Of a DNA stretch of 64,000 bases, positions 59,830 to 64,000 are shown piece after piece. The notes under the pieces are model-generated. The model was not told the DNA's origin and made no database searches. It saw only the letters and a list, made by a program, of their open reading frames with translations. The DNA is from Delphinella strobiligena (taxonomy: Eukaryota; Ascomycota; Dothideomycetes; Dothideales; Dothioraceae): assembly GCA_009982845.1 (NCBI GenBank), contig JAADKB010000001.1, positions 310,001 to 374,000 on the forward strand, in the 5' to 3' direction. Each line of letters starts with the position of its first letter. The first letter of the stretch is position 1. The position numbers were made by a program, and so were the translations under genes.

Positions 59830-61152
59830 TAGCGTTGCAGCCTCTCCAAGCCTGTCAAATTTACAGAGCTAGCTCGAAGGTTATGGTTGCTTTCGTGATT
59901 TGTCGAAAGATACCCAAAAGATTAATAGTATATCGAATAAAATATTCACCCTGCCGCTCTGGGAAGACTTTGGTCACGACGGATCATTATGGTACCTGAA
60001 CCTTTTGCCAAGGATGTTCATGTCGCAAGTTTGCTCCAAAATAACAAGGTAGCTACAGCTCGATCTTTGAAAATGTAGATATTTAGTTGTTATTGGCAAA
60101 GGCGTGTAGAGGAGAGTCCTGCATGTGTAGGGCTTTTCAACGTTCTTGACTGATGACAAGACAGACATCTGAAAGTCTCCTAAAGTCAGCATGTGATTAT
60201 TTCGCAATCTCTTGAGGCTTTCTGCTTGACTGAAGAAAATGTTTACGCACAAGATTAAACAGGCTAACAAACTCAAGAGCAGCATGGGATGTTGCAGGTT
60301 TGTCCCATTTTTAGGGCTCATCACAATTGACGTGTCGACGTTGCCGCTCCGAAGTTTATAAAGTGACTTTGTCCGTGACGCGGGAAGTCTTTACGGCACA
60401 GTATCACTTCTCTACTACCACAGTACCTAGAAACAGGAAACGGTTCAAATAATCTATGATTCAGCTCCCAAGGTACCCTCACACACATCATCAGTTCCAC
60501 GGAACGAGAGGAGAGCCACATGTAAATTCGTCATAGCTAAACTCTAATATCTCGACGCCACACCTCCACGTGCATCATCTACTGCCATGGACGAAGTTTG
60601 TTGACTGAAATTCCTTGGTCAAGCCACATCCAAAAAATAAAAGCAAGTCCTGGCGAAATCTGTTCTAGAAAGCGTTAGACGCTCAAGTTGCATTTCCGCT
60701 CTGAGACACTATCCTTCGTCTCTGTAGGGCTCACCCGTCGATCAACAAGCCCCTCATGCATGTTAGCCATCGATCAGGTCATCTAGTTGTCGGGGTGCAC
60801 GGCAGAAGAAGGCTGGTCCTTTGATGAACGGGCTTCAATTTTGAGGCTTCCTCGGCTCGACTGAACGATGGCTGCTAGCTCCGGGGCGAGATCTGGAGTC
60901 TCTGTTGGTAATGCGCCGTTCTCGATGACGACGGTTCCCTTCTAACGACGAATCATGCCTGGTAGGTCCGGAAGCGTATCATATTTATGTCGCCCTGGTA
61001 CTGTACCTGTGGCTGGGTAAGTGGATCCCCGATAAGGCTCTTCATATATTGTTCACTGGATCTGCAACCCCTTCGAGCGCTCTTGTCTCTTGCTGGTCTA
61101 TTTGAACAGGGTTCGTACCAAAACTCGTTCATCAAGACAAAAGTCCGCAGCC
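59830..61152. other. Intergenic, nothing recognised
   Basis: 1.3 kb between the O-methyltransferase relic and the aquaporin gene. The minus frame 59974-60321 has a hydrophobic start but no family resemblance. It does not read as the missing N-terminal domain of the methyltransferase. Confidence 0.4.
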
Positions 61153-62638
61153 ATGAACATCAATGTGAGTAACTGTATGTACTTTTACAGGAATAAGGCA
61201 GCTAATTCAACCCCAGCAACCCGTCGCAGGAAGGGCCTTTGCCTTACCCTTCACCAAAGCCGCGGACCCAAATGCGCAATTGAAAGACTCTGATCTTCGT
61301 TTGCCTCTGATCAACCGTCTGCCGGATAGCTTCCGCAATCACTTCATCGCTTGCTGCGGAGAATTCGTTGGCACCGTCCTTTTCCTTTATTTTGCCTTGT
61401 CCGGAACTCAGGTCGCGAACAGTGTCAACAGTTCAGCTGGCCTGTCCGTTGCAGAAACAGGTAGTAATCCACAGCAATTGCAGTATATCGCTCTATGTTT
61501 TGGATTCTCGCTTGCTGTCAACGCATGGGTTTTCTTCCGTATCTCTGGTGGACTCTTCAACCCGGCAGTCACGCTTGGTATGTGTATCATCGGTGCCTTG
61601 CCATGGTTCAGAGGGTGCCTTCTGTTCGTCACTCAGCTACTTGGAGGCATCGTGGCTGCTGCATTGGTTAGTTGTATGTTCCCGGGAGACTTGAATGTAC
61701 GAACTACTCTCGGCGGTAACACAACCATTGTGCAAGGTCTCTTTATTGAGATGTTCCTCACTGCGCAATTGGTCTTCACCATCTTCATGCTGGCTGCTGA
61801 GAAGCACAAGGGAACCTTCATCGCCCCAGTCGGTATGTCTCTATGTTGCATCTTGCTTTTCACGATTCAGACTTGCTAACCAACTCGCTTTTCAGGTATT
61901 GGCCTTTCTCTCTTCATTGCCGAGCTCACTGGCGTCTTCTTCACCGGTGGCAGTCTCAACCCTGCCCGTAGCTTTGGTCCTGCTCTTGTCGATCTAGAGT
62001 TTGCTGGCTACCACTGGATCTACTGGGTCGGACCAATTCTTGGAAGTCTTGTAGCTGCTGGCTTCTACAAGTTCATCAAGGTTCTCGAATATGAGACCGC
62101 CAACCCAGGCCAGGATATGGATCACGCCGCAAACGTTCAAAAGAGGACAGACCTTCTTGTTGCAGCTGGTCTTCCTCAGCATGAAGCTAACGTCGTTGCA
62201 AAGGACCTGGCAATGACCCCGGCCGCAGCTGGGGGTCCTGATGGCAACGTTGTGGCCAATGGACAAGGAAGGAAGTCCATGGAACAAGACCCTAACGGCA
62301 TGTATGGATCCAACTTCAGAGGAGGTGCACACCGAGGCAGCGACTCTTCTAGCGACGAGACTTTTGTTCAGCCAGCCATTCCCATGCAACCACTTCAGAG
62401 GCCGCAAGCAGTTACAACTGGTTCATCTCTAGGATGTCTTGATTATCTAAGAGATGCTGCCAGGAAATCGAGCTACCGCCCAGCGCCAGAGACTCGTTTA
62501 GACAGCCCGGCTATGGCTACTCACGATGAGATTTACGCTCCTCTGAACAACGAGCCACATGAAGCGTTGGGAGGTTTGGTACACCCCGAGAACGAGCCCA
62601 GATCTCGTTTCTCAAGGACGGCTAGCAGTGGAGTTTGA
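61153..62638 (+). CDS. Aquaporin / MIP channel with long cytosolic tail
   Basis: Three exons (61153-61164, 61217-61832, 61896-62638), with introns of 52 and 63 nt, give 456 residues. Exon 1 is only 12 nt (MNIN). Six membrane segments are visible, with both half-helix motifs: NPAVT near residue 118 and NPARS near residue 231. CGEFVGTVLFLYFAL opens TM1, and HWIYWVGPILGSLVAAGFYKF is TM6. The first NPA is in GGLFNPAVTLG, as in orthodox water channels. The absence of the longer loops of Fps1-type proteins argues for an aquaporin, not a glycerol facilitator. The tail from about 285 is long, Ser/Pro/Gly-rich and probably cytosolic, a common site of phosphorylation in fungal MIPs. The tail's Pro/Ser composition is seen and its role is inferred. 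Confidence 0.92.
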
Positions 62639-63170
62639 GCAAAATCGCTTGACAATGCAATTTTTCTGTCACCGGGACATGAAGGATCATATGGCGCAGG
62701 GGGAAAGGATCGGAGGTGGAATATCATAATATGATTTATGGGTTTATTTATCGATTAATGAGCGTGTCTAGTAGTACACAATAGAGCATGAAGAAGTCTG
62801 CTGCACAATGTGCTGGCCATTCTAATCTCCTTCCTCCGAGAATCAGCTAGTAGTCAAGCGACTTGAATTCCTTGCATGTTTCACTAGCTTGCATATTTGA
62901 AGTATTACCGAATGCTGGCCAACAATTCTGTCACAAAGATCGTGCACGTATCAGCAGTGTCATCACAAAGAATGTGATTGGTGCAGCCCGAACCTAGATC
63001 TACAATTCCGAAACTAGCGGATTGTGGGGATGGATACTTTAAGTGCGAGGGGGTGGAGGGGTAAAAAGAACAAATACAGGACGGCAGAAGAACCCCTCTG
63101 TTTCCTCTCCGTCCACAATCCAAATATTCAACAAACAACTTTTAAGTTAAAACAAATTCATCCTCACACT
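62639..63170 (+). other. Intergenic, promoter of the Cys-Pro repeat gene
   Basis: No gene is found. It carries an inverted CCAAT box (ATTGG) near 62978 and three CCCCT/AGGGG elements close to the downstream gene (see next entry). Confidence 0.5.
63048..63097 (+). promoter_or_regulatory. Cluster of STRE-like elements (AGGGG / CCCCT)
   Basis: AGGGG at about 63048-63052 and 63057-63061, and CCCCT at 63093-63097, all lie 75-125 bp before the ATG at 63171. Such elements are bound by Msn2/4-type C2H2 stress activators in yeasts, and their clustering suggests stress control. Motif match only. Confidence 0.4.
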
Positions 63171-63623
63171 ATGGCCGCCAATGCACAAGTTTGCCCCATC
63201 GTGGGAACCACCAACACCATCCTCCCCCCCTCGCACCCCGACTTCGACATGAACACGCCCGGTCAAATCTGCCCAGTCACCAACGCCTCAACCGACCACC
63301 ACCACAACCTGCACAAGCACCCAGGCATCCCCAACGCCAGCGGCAGAGATCTCAGCGATGCAGACGCTTGCCCGGCCCTCAAGAACGTCATCAGCGAGCC
63401 CCAGAACGAGGCGCTCGATGAGGCCGTCTGCCCTGTTGTTGGACCTGTTTCGTCCGTCCTTCCGCCTGATCACCCTTCTACTGCTGAGAGCAAGGCTGGT
63501 GATGTTTGTCCTGTTACTAAGGCTTCGTTGAGTCATCATAAGGGCAAGGTGCATGAGCATCCTAATGTTGAGGGCGCTGCTGAGGGTGCCGTGTGCCCTG
63601 TCGTTGGAGCTGGAAAGAGGTGA
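63171..63623 (+). CDS. Small Cys-Pro / His-rich repeat protein
   Basis: A single exon of 150 residues starting MAANAQVCP. All six cysteines are followed by proline: C8, C34, C67, C87, C113 and C142. The protein is two copies of one module. VCPIVGTTNTILPPSHP (7-23) matches VCPVVGPVSSVLPPDHP (86-102). ICPVTNASTDHHHNLHKHP (33-51) matches VCPVTKASLSHHKGKVHEHP (112-131). A third VCPVVG ends the chain. No signal peptide or membrane segment is present. CP dipeptides followed by a hydrophobic residue resemble heme-regulatory motifs (as in Hap1 and holocytochrome c synthase), and the HHH/HKH clusters could bind metal. Heme or metal binding is inference only. I do not know a named family. Confidence 0.8.
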   Translation: MAANAQVCPIVGTTNTILPPSHPDFDMNTPGQICPVTNASTDHHHNLHKHPGIPNASGRDLSDADACPALKNVISEPQNEALDEAVCPVVGPVSSVLPPDHPSTAESKAGDVCPVTKASLSHHKGKVHEHPNVEGAAEGAVCPVVGAGKR

Positions 63624-64000
63624 CGTGATGGACATGAAGGGACGAGGGGATACTTCAAGGGTCACAATTGGTATTAGGGGTTAAATTGGGATACTATGGT
63701 GTTTTTTGGGAAATGTGCTTTTTCTTATAGGTCAGACAAGGACGTTGCAACACAATAGTGAGAAATGTATATCTTTTCGAACATTTGAGATCATAGGCCT
63801 GGGTATTCATTTCAGTCTTTGCTCGTTCTCGGGATTTGTTTATATACTAAAACATGTCACACGTACACGTGGTCCGCTCTTAACATGACGCAGATCGCTC
63901 GGTTTTCGGCCGAAAGATCAAAAAGGTAAAACGAGCGGGGTAGTCGGAGGGATATAACAACCTACCTCTGAACAGTTGTGTACACCTACACGAAACAAGA
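63624..64000. other. Right window edge, nothing recognised
   Basis: 3' flank of the Cys-Pro repeat gene. No coding frame or RNA gene is seen. Confidence 0.45.

Noticed and set aside
59974..60321. Hydrophobic minus frame as the missing N-terminal domain of the O-methyltransferase
   Set aside because: It does not show the winged-helix dimerisation pattern of these enzymes and is separated from the relic by stops in all linking frames.
1..64000. tRNA, rRNA or CRISPR features
   Set aside because: I looked for T-loop GGTTCRANNCC-like cores with paired arms, for rRNA-like stretches and for regularly spaced repeats, and saw none. A covariance-model scan could still find a divergent or intron-bearing tRNA.

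Overview
The window is fungal nuclear DNA, almost certainly from a filamentous ascomycete (Pezizomycotina; Dothideomycetes-like is a guess). The reasons are many short GT..AG introns (about 49-82 nt, one of 126 nt in a relic), CTAAC/CTAAT branch-like sites, intact eukaryotic housekeeping genes (GCN1, RNA polymerase I largest subunit, RAD3/XPD, listerin, PRP3, an Srp1-type SR protein), and families typical of moulds (GH131 glucanase, NACHT-ankyrin NLR, fungal BTB proteins, DHA1 drug transporter). All gene models below were spliced by hand and checked for reading-frame closure. No transcript or database evidence was available.

Layout. 1-1.8 kb: mostly unassigned, then a MYND-finger gene broken by one frameshift. 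2.6-15.6 kb: a divergent housekeeping pair, a DEAH RNA helicase (-) and GCN1 (+). 15.6-33.5 kb: an accessory, decayed stretch holding a WD40 relic, a topoisomerase II relic that has lost its catalytic Arg-Tyr pair, an alpha/beta-hydrolase-NACHT-ankyrin (NLR) pseudogene, a 32-bp-arm inverted repeat and old dispersed repeats. Three apparently intact small genes sit among them: an srp1-like SR protein, a KXD1-like BLOC-1/BORC gene and an orphan ORF. 33.5-41.3 kb: a divergent pair, RPA190 (-) and PRP3 (+). 41.5-42.7 kb: a secreted GH131 glucanase. 43.9-51.9 kb: a divergent pair, RAD3/XPD (-) and LTN1/listerin (+). 53.4-58.8 kb: two paralogous BTB genes flanking a five-exon MFS drug transporter. 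59.3-59.8 kb: an O-methyltransferase relic. 61.1-63.6 kb: an aquaporin with a long C-terminal tail, then a small protein built from duplicated Cys-Pro/His-rich modules.

How it fits together. The housekeeping genes concern translation control and ribosome quality control (GCN1, LTN1, the DHX29/57-like helicase), rRNA transcription (RPA190), splicing (PRP3, Srp1) and transcription/repair (RAD3). Three of these pairs share short divergent promoters. The rest is accessory and shows repeated gene decay.

No clear new defence or mobile system was found. The most unusual items are the Cys-Pro repeat protein, the topoisomerase II relic between old direct repeats, the compact inverted repeat, and a 10-nt microexon in RAD3.
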